Counted from the stretch's first letter, positions 25,519 through 35,000 are shown. The stretch: 64,000 bases of DNA from Flavobacteriaceae bacterium (GCA_947453885.1 CANGIF010000010.1:1-64000); one strand, 5' to 3'. The notes: generated by a model not told the origin, from the sequence alone. Program-made: numbers and translations.

Positions 25519-26571
25519 ATGTCGTCATTTTACAAACTTTCCATAAAAGAAATTAATAGAGAAACTAAAGAAGCCGTTTCAGTTGTTTTTAACATACCTC
25601 AAGAACTTGCTCACCACTACACACACATTGCAGGTCAGTATGTTACAATAAAGTTAACGCTTGATAATTTAGAAATTAGACGTGCATACTCAATTTGTTC
25701 TGAACCAGAAAGTGGCGAGTTAAGAATTGCTATCAAAGCAATTAAAAACGGAACTTTTTCAAATTTTGCAAATACAAGTCTTAAAGTAGGAGCTGTTTTA
25801 GAAGTAGGAACTCCTGAAGGAAAATTTACATTTGAACCAAATATTGACAAACAAAGAAACTATCTTGGATTTGTAGCAGGAAGCGGCATAACACCTGTAT
25901 TGTCAATCATTAAAAGTGTTTTAATTAGCGAGCCCAATAGTACTTTTGTGTTAACTTATGGCAACAAATCTGTAGAAGACACTGTTTTTTATAATCAGTT
26001 ACATGAGCTTCAATTGCAATTTGTTGGTCGTTTATTCGTTCAATTTGTTTTTAGCAAGATAAAAGTTGAAGGAGCACTTTTTGGCAGAATTGACAAATCA
26101 GTAGTTAACTTTATTTTAAACTCAAAACACAAAGAAATAGTTTTTTCAAAAAGCTATTTATGTGGACCTGAAAGCATGATAAATTTGGTTTCAGAAACAT
26201 TAAAGGAACATAATTTTAAAGATAAAGATATAAAATTTGAGTTGTTTTCAACTTCAACTTCTGAAAATAAAACAGTAGGAATTTCAAACGAGCATACTAA
26301 TTTAACGGTTATAGTTGATGGTGAAGAAACCACCTTTGAAATGTCGCAAAAGCAAACACTTTTGGAAGCGTCTTTAAAACAAGGAATTGATGCGCCCTAC
26401 TCTTGTCAAGGCGGAATTTGCAGCAGCTGTTTAGCTAGAATTACTGAAGGAACAGCTGTTATGAAAAAAAACAGTATTCTAACAGATGGCGAAATAGCTG
26501 AAGGATTAATACTTACTTGTCAAGCACATCCAACATCAGCTACATTGAAAATAGATTTTGACGATGTTTAA
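25519..26571 (+). CDS. Ferredoxin-NAD(P)H reductase with C-terminal 2Fe-2S domain (PaaE-like)
   Basis: The start is placed at the ATG at 25519 (MSSFYKL), since a TTG upstream lies within the promoter. The product has an FAD-binding domain (RRAYSICSEP), an NAD(P)-binding domain (FVAGSGITPVLSI; CGPESMI) and a plant-type 2Fe-2S ferredoxin domain with C-x4-C-x2-C (CQGGICSSC) and a distal Cys (LTCQ). This is the layout of PaaE and related oxygenase reductases. No oxygenase subunits are adjacent, so its electron acceptor is unknown; the di-iron acyl-ACP desaturase in this window is one possible client. Confidence 0.88.
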   Translation: MSSFYKLSIKEINRETKEAVSVVFNIPQELAHHYTHIAGQYVTIKLTLDNLEIRRAYSICSEPESGELRIAIKAIKNGTFSNFANTSLKVGAVLEVGTPEGKFTFEPNIDKQRNYLGFVAGSGITPVLSIIKSVLISEPNSTFVLTYGNKSVEDTVFYNQLHELQLQFVGRLFVQFVFSKIKVEGALFGRIDKSVVNFILNSKHKEIVFSKSYLCGPESMINLVSETLKEHNFKDKDIKFELFSTSTSENKTVGISNEHTNLTVIVDGEETTFEMSQKQTLLEASLKQGIDAPYSCQGGICSSCLARITEGTAVMKKNSILTDGEIAEGLILTCQAHPTSATLKIDFDDV

Positions 26572-27623
26572 ACCTGTTTTTTTTCAAGCTTAGTATAAAT
26601 TGACTTTACAATGTCTTCAGGAAGTATAGTTCGCATGGCATCTTTGTAGCCAGGAATTGTTTTATTTCCATATACAGACGTTGGTAGCAAAGGAAATTGA
26701 ATTCTATCAGCAGTTAAACAATTTTCTTGATCTTGGTTGAAAGGTGCAAATCCAGCAAATGGATGTGTAGCGCCCCACAAAGTAATTACCGAAACACCTA
26801 ACATAGCTGCAATATGCGCGTTTCCAGAATCCATTGAAAGCATAATGTCAAGATTGGAAATAAGTTGAAGTTCTTGATTCAAATTTATTTTACCAGCAAC
26901 AACAATGGTATTAGGATTGTTTTTTACCATTTGATTGAGTAAAGAAATTTCTTTTTCACCGCCACCAAATAGGAACAATTTTATTGAAGAATTTTCGGAT
27001 AACATCTCAATAACTTTTTGCATTAAATCAAGAGGATAAATTTTACCTTCATATTGAGCAAATGGCGCAATACCAATCCAATTTAAGTTTCTTTTTTCAC
27101 CGGTAAGTTGCACTAATTCTTCAGAAATTATTGCCTTTACGGGAAAAGTTGGATGATTTAAATCAATTGAAAAACCAAGTTTTCTAAAAGTACTAACATG
27201 TCGTTCTAACATGGTTTTTACAGGTTGAAAAATCTTGTTTTCCAATCTAGTTAAGGCTTTTTTTTCTGTTCTGCCTTTATCAGTATAAGCCACTTTTTTA
27301 CCTAATAATGCAAATAAAAATCTGATAATTTTAGATCGAATAACATTGTGTAAATCGGCAAAAGCATCAACATTAAGTTTTTTCAAATCGTTAAATAATC
27401 GAAGCAATCCTAAAAAACCTTTGTGTCGTTTATGTGCGTCAAAAGCAAAAAAACACACATTGGGTATTTCTTTAAAAAAAGGTTCAAAAAAAGGTCTAGA
27501 AACCACAGTAATTTTGGCGCTTGGATATTGTGTTACCAAAGCTCGAAGAACAGGAACAATCATCGCTACATCGCCCATCGCAGAAAGACGCATTACAATA
27601 ATATGTTTACCTGAAACAGACAA
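26568..27623 (-). CDS. Glycosyltransferase family 9 (heptosyltransferase-like)
   Basis: The 351-residue product carries GT9 features: MRLSAMGDVAMIVPVLRAL at the N-terminus and the SMDSGNAHIAAMLG segment with WGATHPFAGFAP toward the C-terminus. GT9 enzymes add heptose or other sugars to the LPS core on the cytoplasmic face. It ends within 4 bases of the convergent reductase gene and starts 1 base after the DUF4254 stop, so those two are one operon. Confidence 0.88.
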   Translation of the reverse strand: MSVSGKHIIVMRLSAMGDVAMIVPVLRALVTQYPSAKITVVSRPFFEPFFKEIPNVCFFAFDAHKRHKGFLGLLRLFNDLKKLNVDAFADLHNVIRSKIIRFLFALLGKKVAYTDKGRTEKKALTRLENKIFQPVKTMLERHVSTFRKLGFSIDLNHPTFPVKAIISEELVQLTGEKRNLNWIGIAPFAQYEGKIYPLDLMQKVIEMLSENSSIKLFLFGGGEKEISLLNQMVKNNPNTIVVAGKINLNQELQLISNLDIMLSMDSGNAHIAAMLGVSVITLWGATHPFAGFAPFNQDQENCLTADRIQFPLLPTSVYGNKTIPGYKDAMRTILPEDIVKSIYTKLEKKQV

Positions 27624-27624
27624 T

Positions 27625-28230
27625 TTATTTTTTGTTGTGATAAAGAACTGGATTTAAATTGTCGTCATTATACATTTTCATTTGTTTGTATACTTTCATG
27701 AATTTATTACCATTTTCAATATCAGTAAGTAAATCATCAATAGCAGTTGACAAATCAGAACGCTGTTCTAAAAGAACATTTAATTTTGCTTGACATTTGT
27801 CACGATGGTCTTGAGAAGCGTCTATTCTCTTTGCTTCTTCATTCATGTGAAAAATCTTTAAAGCTAAAATAGAAAGTCTGTCAAACGCCCAGGCAGGACT
27901 TTCAGAATTTATTTTAGCTGCATCATGAACTACTACATGACTGAATTTTTGCAAAAAATAGCTATCAATGTATTCCACCATATCCGTTCTTTCCTGATTG
28001 GAAGCGTCAATTTTTCTTTTTAAAACAAGCGCTGCAGTTGGATCAATTTTTGGATCTCTAATGATGTCTTCAAAATGCCATTGAACTGTATCAATCCAGT
28101 TTTTTAAATATAACAAATGTTCAAAACTATCCTTTGGAAAAGGATTGGTTATAGGCTGCTCTACAGAATCAAATTTATGATAATCGAGAATACTTTGTTC
28201 AAATACCGAATAAGCTAATTTTGAAAACAT
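27625..28230 (-). CDS. DUF4254 family protein
   Basis: The start is set at the ATG at 28230 (MFSKLAYSVF), because the upstream GTG lies in the promoter box. The roughly 201-residue product is soluble and helical, with YHKFDSVEQP and ILALKIFHMNEEAKR. It resembles DUF4254 proteins, which in Bacteroidota are commonly next to GT9 genes, as here. A link to LPS core assembly is inferred from this pairing only. Confidence 0.8.
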   Translation of the reverse strand: MFSKLAYSVFEQSILDYHKFDSVEQPITNPFPKDSFEHLLYLKNWIDTVQWHFEDIIRDPKIDPTAALVLKRKIDASNQERTDMVEYIDSYFLQKFSHVVVHDAAKINSESPAWAFDRLSILALKIFHMNEEAKRIDASQDHRDKCQAKLNVLLEQRSDLSTAIDDLLTDIENGNKFMKVYKQMKMYNDDNLNPVLYHNKK

Positions 28231-28250
28231 ATCTTTACATTTTTGAAACA

Positions 28251-28258
28251 CAAAGATA
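28251..28258 (-). promoter_or_regulatory. -7 promoter box for DUF4254-GT9 operon (TATCTTTG)
   Basis: An exact TAnnTTTG match on the minus strand, 20 bases before the ATG at 28230. It sits in the short spacer divergent from upp. Confidence 0.5.
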
Positions 28259-28299
28259 CTTTTTATACTTTTATAACCTAAAACAAATTTATTCTATTT

Positions 28300-28953
28300 A
28301 TGCAAATTCATTATTTATCCGAAGCAAACAGCGTCTTGAATCACTTTTTAGGTCAAATACGAAACATACATGTTCAAAAGGACAGTATGCGATTTAGACG
28401 GAATATAGAAAGAATAGGTGAAATTATGGCGTATGAATTAAGTAAAAATCTGAATTATAAACCCATTGAAATTCAAACGCCACTTGGCATAAAAAAAACC
28501 ACTCAAATAGAAGACCAATTGGTTTTGTGCTCTATATTAAGAGCAGGTTTACCATTACACCTTGGTTTTTTAAATTATTTTGACGATTCAGAAAATGGAT
28601 TTGTATCTGCATATCGTTATCACAAAGATGATCAAGATGAATTTGAAATAAAAGTTGAATATCAAGCAGTACCAACGATAGATAATAAAAATTTACTTTT
28701 AATTGATCCAATGTTAGCTACCGGACAATCAATGGTGGCGGTTTTAAATAAATTAATTGAAAAAGGAAAGCCAAAAGAAATCCATATTGCTGTTGTAATT
28801 GCCGCTCCAGAGGGAATAGCTTATTTAGAAAAACAATTGCCCGATCATTATCATCTTTGGGTAGCAACTTTAGATGAAAACTTAAATCATAAAAATTATA
28901 TTGTTCCAGGACTAGGAGACGCTGGTGACTTAGCTTACGGGAATAAGTTATAA
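28300..28953 (+). CDS. upp: Uracil phosphoribosyltransferase
   Basis: The 217-residue product has the type I PRTase PRPP-binding motif (LLIDPMLATGQSM, about 130-142), and near the C-terminus YIVPGLGDAGD, the uracil-binding element. It converts uracil and PRPP to UMP in pyrimidine salvage. It overlaps the convergent DUF6427 gene by 6 bases. The neighbourhood upp / DUF6427 / DUF6341 / purD is typical of flavobacteria. Confidence 0.96.
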   Translation: MQIHYLSEANSVLNHFLGQIRNIHVQKDSMRFRRNIERIGEIMAYELSKNLNYKPIEIQTPLGIKKTTQIEDQLVLCSILRAGLPLHLGFLNYFDDSENGFVSAYRYHKDDQDEFEIKVEYQAVPTIDNKNLLLIDPMLATGQSMVAVLNKLIEKGKPKEIHIAVVIAAPEGIAYLEKQLPDHYHLWVATLDENLNHKNYIVPGLGDAGDLAYGNKL

Positions 28954-29877
28954 TTGTGAGAAAAATCCAAAAACCCCAAAAAGAAAAACCAGAATCAATG
29001 TCAATTCATTTTGCCATTTTGTTTTTGAAATTTCAACATGACAAGTAGCCATCACAGCAATTGGTGCAAAAGTAAAAACGAGTAACGCATTACTTTTTTC
29101 TTTTGAAACCACAAAAACTACTGTTGCAATTAGAAACCAAGAAATCAGTTTTTTAAATGAAGAGTTAAGGATTAAAGGTCTGTTTGAAATAGTTAGTACT
29201 AGTGATGTAAGAAAAAACAAGGATAAGGTTGTGAAAATTGAGAAAGTCAAATTTTGATAAATGGATGTAAAATAATTCAATTCAAAACTACTTGATGCAT
29301 TTGCTAAAAACGTACTTATAGCTATTGAATCAAACATAAAAGTATAGGCTAAAAATAAAATTCCAACACTAAAAAAGGCTAAAAACGGCAAAATCCAATT
29401 TCTATAATCTCTTGAAACATGAAAAAAAATAGAAATAAAAACTAACAAAATAAATAGTATACACCAAAAATGAAACAAAGAAGCAATAAAAACCCATAAA
29501 GAAGCATCAAATATTTTTTCTTTTGGTGTTTTTAAAGTTTGAAGTGAAATTAACCTTCGTAAAGCTAAAATAATAAAAAAGTTTGCAAATAATAGGTCAA
29601 TTTCATTTAAAACGGTTGGAAAGGCAATAATAAAACTAAGAAAAAAAATTTGTGTAAAACCACTGTCTTTGCTCAATCCGTTGCGTTTTGTTATAAAATC
29701 TAATGTTAATAAAGCGCTAACTAATAATAATAACATGCCACCCTTTTTAAGCAACTCAGTAGTTAAATACAAGGGCGTTTTGATGTTAAATTGATACATC
29801 AAAAAGAAAACTAACATTAAAACAAGTACCAAAGCAGTATTAATTGGTGTAGATTTTTTAAAAATAGTTGTAATCAT
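28948..29877 (-). CDS. DUF6427-like polytopic membrane protein
   Basis: The 309-residue product is almost entirely hydrophobic, with about nine to ten membrane segments and short loops. It resembles DUF6427 proteins of flavobacteria. No catalytic motif is evident. It starts 49 bases from the divergent small DUF6341-like gene. Function unknown. Confidence 0.75.
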   Translation of the reverse strand: MITTIFKKSTPINTALVLVLMLVFFLMYQFNIKTPLYLTTELLKKGGMLLLLVSALLTLDFITKRNGLSKDSGFTQIFFLSFIIAFPTVLNEIDLLFANFFIILALRRLISLQTLKTPKEKIFDASLWVFIASLFHFWCILFILLVFISIFFHVSRDYRNWILPFLAFFSVGILFLAYTFMFDSIAISTFLANASSSFELNYFTSIYQNLTFSIFTTLSLFFLTSLVLTISNRPLILNSSFKKLISWFLIATVVFVVSKEKSNALLVFTFAPIAVMATCHVEISKTKWQNELTLILVFLFGVFGFFSQL

Positions 29878-29889
29878 TAGGATATTTTA

Positions 29890-29897
29890 TACATTTG
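29890..29897 (+). promoter_or_regulatory. -7 promoter box for small membrane protein gene (TACATTTG)
   Basis: An exact TAnnTTTG match 28 bases before the ATG at 29926, in the spacer divergent from the DUF6427-like gene. Confidence 0.4.
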
Positions 29898-29925
29898 TGA
29901 CGGTAAATATAATACTTGTACAAAG

Positions 29926-30156
29926 ATGAAAGCATTTTTTGAAGGAATTCAATGGTTATTTGAAAATATTTTTTTCATTCCACAAAACTTTTTTAGACAG
30001 TTAGAACTAAAAAATTGGTTTGCTGCCAATACAATCAACTGGATTTTTATGATTATTTGCGCTGTAGCGATTGTTTATTGGATTAAACAACTTCAATTGC
30101 ACAAAGCTAACAATGAAGAAAATCAAGACACTACGGCACATTCATTTTTAGGATAA
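29926..30156 (+). CDS. Small membrane protein, DUF6341-like
   Basis: The 76-residue product has an amphipathic start (MKAFFEGIQWLFENIF) and one membrane helix (about 37-53), then a polar tail. It resembles DUF6341 proteins that accompany DUF6427 and purD in flavobacteria. It overlaps the convergent purD gene by 9 bases. Function unknown. Confidence 0.7.
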   Translation: MKAFFEGIQWLFENIFFIPQNFFRQLELKNWFAANTINWIFMIICAVAIVYWIKQLQLHKANNEENQDTTAHSFLG

Positions 30157-31422
30157 ATCAAATCCTATATCTTTTCTATAATACATCTTATCAAAATGTA
30201 GTTTTACTATGTTTTGATAAGATTTTTTTGTGGCCTCAACATAAGAAGCTCCAAAAGAAGTAATGGCTAAAACTCTGCCGCCATTTGAAATAATATCTTT
30301 ACCTTCTATTTTGGTTCCTGCATGAAAAACCAAACTGTCTTCAATTTTTTCAAGACCCAAAATAGTTTTATTTTTATCATACTTTTCTGGATAACCTCCA
30401 GAAACTAGCATAATAGTAGCAGCACATCTTTCATCAATTTCTAAAGAAGCCTTATCTAATGTTTTGTTAGAAACAGCTTGAAATAGGGCGACCAAGTCAC
30501 TTTTAATTCTTGGGAGAACAACCTCTGTTTCTGGATCGCCCATTCGTACATTGTATTCTATTACAATTGGTTCTCCTTTAACATTTATCAATCCAATAAA
30601 TACAAAACCGTTATATTCTATACCATCTTTTTGTAATCCCTCGATGGTTGGTTTTACGATACGGGTTTCAATTTTTTCTAGCAAAATAGGATTTGCAAAC
30701 GGAACAGGAGAAATGGCTCCCATTCCACCTGTATTTAAGCCTGTGTCTCCTTCTCCAATTCGTTTATAATCTTTTGCGGTAGGTAATATTTTGTAGTTTT
30801 TTCCGTCGGTCAAAACAAAGCAACTTAGTTCAATTCCATCTAGAAATTCCTCTATTACAACTTTACTACTCGCTATTCCGAATTTAGAATGTAGTAACAT
30901 ATTTTGCAATTCTGTTTTTGCCTCGTCAAGATTATGAAGGATAAGAACACCTTTTCCCGCAGCAAGACCATCTGCTTTCAAAACGTATGGTGGCTGAAGT
31001 GTTTCCAGAAACGATAGACCGTCTTCAATAGATTCTTTAGTAAAACTGCCATAAGCTGCAGTTGGAATTTTATGTTTAACTAAAAACTTTTTTGCAAACT
31101 CTTTACTTCCTTCTAGTTGTGCTCCATTTTTTGATGGGCCTATAACTGAAATACCTTTTAAAGCTGGAGTTGCTTTAAAAAAATCAAATATTCCAAGTAC
31201 TAAAGGGTCTTCTGGACCTACAATAACCATGTCAATTGTTTCCTGTATGCAAAAAGCTTTTAACGCATCGAAATTGGTTGGGTCAATAGCTACATTATAA
31301 GCTATTTTAGCTGTTCCTGCATTTCCTGGAGCTACAAATAGTTTTTGACATTTAGTACTTTGATGTATTTTCCATGCAAAAGCATGTTCCCTTCCTCCTG
31401 AACCTAATATTAGAATTTTCAT
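30148..31422 (-). CDS. purD: Phosphoribosylamine-glycine ligase
   Basis: The 424-residue product is a full-length GARS: N-terminal MKILILGSGGREHA, the ATP-grasp domain with PPYVLKADGLAAGKGV, and GDTGLNTGGMGA plus EYNVRMGDPETE. It joins phosphoribosylamine and glycine to form GAR in purine synthesis. It is transcribed alone from a promoter (box at 31442-31449) divergent from the BNR-repeat T9SS gene. Confidence 0.97.
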   Translation of the reverse strand: MKILILGSGGREHAFAWKIHQSTKCQKLFVAPGNAGTAKIAYNVAIDPTNFDALKAFCIQETIDMVIVGPEDPLVLGIFDFFKATPALKGISVIGPSKNGAQLEGSKEFAKKFLVKHKIPTAAYGSFTKESIEDGLSFLETLQPPYVLKADGLAAGKGVLILHNLDEAKTELQNMLLHSKFGIASSKVVIEEFLDGIELSCFVLTDGKNYKILPTAKDYKRIGEGDTGLNTGGMGAISPVPFANPILLEKIETRIVKPTIEGLQKDGIEYNGFVFIGLINVKGEPIVIEYNVRMGDPETEVVLPRIKSDLVALFQAVSNKTLDKASLEIDERCAATIMLVSGGYPEKYDKNKTILGLEKIEDSLVFHAGTKIEGKDIISNGGRVLAITSFGASYVEATKKSYQNIVKLHFDKMYYRKDIGFDLS

Positions 31423-31441
31423 AGTTTATAGTGTTGTTTTG

Positions 31442-31449
31442 CAAAAATA
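31442..31449 (-). promoter_or_regulatory. -7 promoter box for purD (TATTTTTG)
   Basis: An exact TAnnTTTG match on the minus strand, 19 bases before the purD ATG. No PurR-type operator or riboswitch could be recognised. Confidence 0.45.
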
Positions 31450-31494
31450 ATTGAATTTCACATGTATTTATACTGATTGTGAATGTTTATTTTC

Positions 31495-31502
31495 TATTTT
31501 TG
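31495..31502 (+). promoter_or_regulatory. -7 promoter box for BNR-repeat T9SS gene (TATTTTTG)
   Basis: An exact TAnnTTTG match 23 bases before the ATG at 31526. A TTG 15 bases upstream is closer than usual. The box supports the ATG at 31526 over a longer frame opening at 31451. Confidence 0.45.
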
Positions 31503-31525
31503 TTAGAAATATTAAAAATTATATT

Positions 31526-32884
31526 ATGAAAAAAATTTTACTTGCTTTATGCTTTGTATCTGTTTCAATAGCATCACATGCACAAACTTGGTCAGAACAA
31601 GCAACTGGATTTAGTACTCCTACAAGAGGATTAAGCGAAATTAAAATTGTAGATGCAAATACTGTATGGGCAACCGCTTATGATGGTGCTACAACTACAA
31701 ATAACATTCAAGAGTTTACTCGTACTATTGATGGTGGTGCTAACTGGATTACAGGCACGATAAATGTTGGGAATACTGCTTTTCAAATTGGTAATTTGAC
31801 AGCTGTAAGTGCAACAAATGCTTGGGTTAGTGCTTTTAATACTACTACAGGTGGTGGAGGTGTTTGGAACACAACTGATGGTGGAGCAACATGGAATCAA
31901 CAAAATGCAACTGGATTTACTGGTGCATCATCATGGTGTGATGGGGTTCATTTTTTTGACGCAAATATTGGGATTGCTTTTGGAGACCCATTAACAACTC
32001 AATTTGAAGTATATAGAACTACAGACGGAGGTGCAAATTGGACAACTGTTTCAACTCCAACAATTACAACAGGTGATTATGGATACTCAGGAAGTTTTGC
32101 TACTTATGGAGATTCAATGTGGTTTACTACAGCAAAAGGAAAAATTTACAGAACTACTGACAAAGGTGCAACATGGGTAAAATTAAATTCACCAATTGCC
32201 GATTTTGGAGCTGGTCTTACTACTACTTCATCTGGAAAACTTTATTTTAGTGATACAAATAATGGAATTATAATTGGTAGCACAATTTCTGGAACCGGAA
32301 CAACAGCAACAGTTACAGGAAGAACTATTTACAGAACTACAAATGGAGGAACAACTTGGTCAGCAGGTGTAGCTTACACTCAACCATACAACAGTAGTAT
32401 TGCTTATGTTCCAGGAACTTTAATTTTAGTTGGGATAGGTGCTACTGTTTCAGGTACAACGACTACCTATTCTTCTGCATACAGTTTAGACAACGCGGCT
32501 ACTTGGACACAAATTGATTCTGGAACACAAAGAACAGTTGTAGCTGTTTTAGACGGAACAACTGCTTGGGCAGGAGGTTTTAATAGTGATCCATTTACTA
32601 AAGGAATATACAAATTAAGTGCAAACCTCTCAAAACAAATTTTTACAAGTTCAAAAAACTTTATTGTTGCTCCAAATCCTGTAAGTTCAGTTTTAACCAT
32701 TTCGTCAACTAATGGAAACGATTATTCGATTAAAGTGGCTGATTTATCTGGTAAAATTGTAATTGAGAAATCTTTAAATGGTTTTGAAAACAATGTAGAT
32801 GTTTCGAGTTTAACTACAGGTGCTTACTTAGTTACGTTAAGTACTGATAAAGCTACAGAGACAATAAAAATTCTTAAAAATTAA
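31526..32884 (+). CDS. T9SS protein with BNR/Asp-box beta-propeller
   Basis: The start at 31526 gives a standard signal peptide (MKKILLALCF... ending SHAQ). The roughly 452-residue product has multiple Asp-box (BNR) motifs: TIDGGANW, TTDGGATW, TTDGGANW, TTDKGATW and TTNGGTTW, which mark a sialidase-like or YCF48/sortilin-like beta-propeller. The C-terminus is a T9SS type A sorting domain (VAPNPVSS; ends TIKILKN). Sialidase catalytic residues (RIP motif) are not evident, so a binding role at the surface is more likely than an enzyme. A terminator follows directly. Confidence 0.85.
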   Translation: MKKILLALCFVSVSIASHAQTWSEQATGFSTPTRGLSEIKIVDANTVWATAYDGATTTNNIQEFTRTIDGGANWITGTINVGNTAFQIGNLTAVSATNAWVSAFNTTTGGGGVWNTTDGGATWNQQNATGFTGASSWCDGVHFFDANIGIAFGDPLTTQFEVYRTTDGGANWTTVSTPTITTGDYGYSGSFATYGDSMWFTTAKGKIYRTTDKGATWVKLNSPIADFGAGLTTTSSGKLYFSDTNNGIIIGSTISGTGTTATVTGRTIYRTTNGGTTWSAGVAYTQPYNSSIAYVPGTLILVGIGATVSGTTTTYSSAYSLDNAATWTQIDSGTQRTVVAVLDGTTAWAGGFNSDPFTKGIYKLSANLSKQIFTSSKNFIVAPNPVSSVLTISSTNGNDYSIKVADLSGKIVIEKSLNGFENNVDVSSLTTGAYLVTLSTDKATETIKILKN

Positions 32885-32905
32885 ATCAAATTATTTTGTA
32901 ATTTT

Positions 32906-32933
32906 AAAGGCTAACTTATGTTAGCCTTTTTTT
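32906..32933 (+). terminator. Intrinsic terminator after BNR-repeat gene
   Basis: Perfect arms aaaggctaac (32906-32915) and gttagccttt (32920-32929) with loop ttat and a T-tract. It separates the T9SS gene from the CapK-type gene. Confidence 0.93.
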
Positions 32934-32940
32934 GTAATAT

Positions 32941-34251
32941 ATGTTAAATATTTTTGACCTTACACTTCGGATTAATGGATTTCCTATAAAGGAAGCAACA
33001 AAAGAATGTAATAAAAATCAAGAACTTTCTGATTCTGAATTTGAAGAATTTCAAAGCAATTCTAAAAAGCAAATTGTTGAATATCATTTAAAAAACAATT
33101 CAATGTACAATAAATTGGTTGGAGATATTAGTTTTTCGTCATGGGAATCATTACCTATTATGACAAAAGCTGATTTTCAAAAACCTTTAAAAGAGAGACT
33201 TTCCAAAGGATTTACCATAAAAAATGTTTACGTCAACAAAACATCTGGTTCAAGTGGTCATCCTTTTGTATTTGCAAAAGATAAATTTTGCCATGCCATG
33301 ACCTGGGTTCACATATTCAAGCTGTTTAATTGGCACTCAATTAATTTCAATACTTCCTATCAAGCCCGTTTTTATGGTATTCCACTTGATTTTGTTGGCA
33401 ACACAAAAGAACGATTAAAAGATTATTTAGGAAATCGCTATCGGTTTTCAATATATGACTTATCTGATAAAGCATTTGAAAAAATAGTGCTACATTTTTA
33501 TAAAAAGAAATTTAATTATATTAATGGTTATACTAGTTCTATTGTATTGTTTGCTAAATTTTTGGAGAAAAAGCAATTGGTTTTGAAAACCATTTGTCCA
33601 ACGCTTACTGTTTGTATTGTAACAGCTGAAATGCTTTTTGAAACGGACAGATTGCTACTAGAAAAACAATTTGGAATTCCTGTTGTTAATGAATATGGTG
33701 CTTCGGAACTGGGTATTATAGCTTTTCAAAATCAAGAAATGGAGTGGCAGGTTGATGCTACTTCATTATTTGTAGAAATTGTTGACGAAGAAAACAATCC
33801 ATTACCTTATGGAAAAGAAGGTCGAATTGTAATTACCTCACTATTCAACAAAGCACATCCCTTTATCCGATATGCAATTGGTGATTATGGAAAATTGTCT
33901 GAAAAAAGCACACTAAAGAAGCCACTCCTTGAACAATTAATAGGACGAACAAATGATTTTGTAAGTTTACCAAGTGGAAAACAAACACCAGGGTTAACGT
34001 TTTATTACATTACAAAAAGTATAATTGAAGACGACGGAAATGTTAAAGAGTTTATAATAAGACAAATCAAAATAAATGCTTTTGAAATTCAATATATTAG
34101 CGAAAGAGTATTGACATCCAATCAAATAACTCAAATTAATAAAACAATTGAGGTTTATCTTGAAAAGGGATTGAATTTTACATTTGAAAGAAAGGAAATA
34201 TTAGAGCGTAGTAAAAGTGGAAAGTTGAAACAATTTGAAAGATTATTTTAG
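32941..34251 (+). CDS. CapK/PaaK-type adenylate-forming enzyme
   Basis: The 436-residue product has the phosphate-loop TSGSSGHP (about 100-107), the adenylation motif NEYGASELG (about 253-261) and a later YAIGDYG segment, as in phenylacetate-CoA ligase and CapK proteins. These activate a carboxylic acid with ATP. CapK-type members are found in polysaccharide loci, which is the context here: it converges on the locus and its stop overlaps the neighbouring glycosyltransferase stop by 4 bases. The substrate is unknown. Confidence 0.8.
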   Translation: MLNIFDLTLRINGFPIKEATKECNKNQELSDSEFEEFQSNSKKQIVEYHLKNNSMYNKLVGDISFSSWESLPIMTKADFQKPLKERLSKGFTIKNVYVNKTSGSSGHPFVFAKDKFCHAMTWVHIFKLFNWHSINFNTSYQARFYGIPLDFVGNTKERLKDYLGNRYRFSIYDLSDKAFEKIVLHFYKKKFNYINGYTSSIVLFAKFLEKKQLVLKTICPTLTVCIVTAEMLFETDRLLLEKQFGIPVVNEYGASELGIIAFQNQEMEWQVDATSLFVEIVDEENNPLPYGKEGRIVITSLFNKAHPFIRYAIGDYGKLSEKSTLKKPLLEQLIGRTNDFVSLPSGKQTPGLTFYYITKSIIEDDGNVKEFIIRQIKINAFEIQYISERVLTSNQITQINKTIEVYLEKGLNFTFERKEILERSKSGKLKQFERLF

Positions 34252-35000
34252 TTTTTATGTTTCAAATAACCGAAATACATCCAACAAATTAAATAATATA
34301 TTGAATTTATTAGAGTTAATTTTTCAATTTTTCGATATATTTCCCATTGGTATTTAATTAAAGTAAATTTATTACTTGAAATTGATTCATTTCTTATTCT
34401 ATAAATGGCCTGAGGTTCTTGAATACCATAAACAAAAGGAATTTCTTTTAAATAACTAAGCCATAATCCCATATCTTGCCTTTTATTTAATAATGGCATG
34501 AATTTTTTACCAACTTTATCTATGGCTATAAAAGCAGTTAAACAACCAATAGAATTGGTTTTTAAAATATCTTTATAGGTAACTTTTTGAGGTACTATGA
34601 AATCTGAATAAAAGATTTCTAATTGAGCATTTGCTCTTTTATAAGAAGAACAAAGAAATGTAACGTTATGTTTTTCAATAGTTTGTATGTTGTTAGATAT
34701 AAAATTTGGAAACCAAATATCGTCTGAATCTAAAAAAGCCAAATAGTTACCTTTTGCTTTTTCTATTGCAAAGTTTCTAGCTTTTGCAGGCCCTTTATTT
34801 TCTTGGAACGCAAAAACGCTAATTCTAGAATCTTGACGGGCAAATTGATGTGCGATTTTCAGACTATTATCTGATGAACAATCATCAACCAAAAGTAGTT
34901 CCCAGTTTGTATAACTTTGATTTTGAATGGAAATAATAGTTTCAGACAAATATTTTTCTGAATTAAAAGTAGGTGTTATAATGGAAACTAAAGCACTCAT
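34248..35000 (-). CDS. Glycosyltransferase family 2
   Basis: The 250-residue product has the GT2 (GT-A) nucleotide-binding start (SIITPTFNSEKYL, LLVDDCSSD) and the metal-binding AFLDSDDIW. It should transfer a sugar to the growing lipid-linked repeat unit at the inner face of the cytoplasmic membrane. It is the last gene of the polysaccharide operon and abuts the initiating transferase gene. Confidence 0.9.
   Translation of the reverse strand: MSALVSIITPTFNSEKYLSETIISIQNQSYTNWELLLVDDCSSDNSLKIAHQFARQDSRISVFAFQENKGPAKARNFAIEKAKGNYLAFLDSDDIWFPNFISNNIQTIEKHNVTFLCSSYKRANAQLEIFYSDFIVPQKVTYKDILKTNSIGCLTAFIAIDKVGKKFMPLLNKRQDMGLWLSYLKEIPFVYGIQEPQAIYRIRNESISSNKFTLIKYQWEIYRKIEKLTLINSIYYLICWMYFGYLKHKN

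Noticed and set aside
31526..32884. Sialidase activity for the BNR-repeat protein
   Set aside because: Asp-box motifs are present but the catalytic Arg triad and RIP motif are not, so only a beta-propeller fold is claimed.
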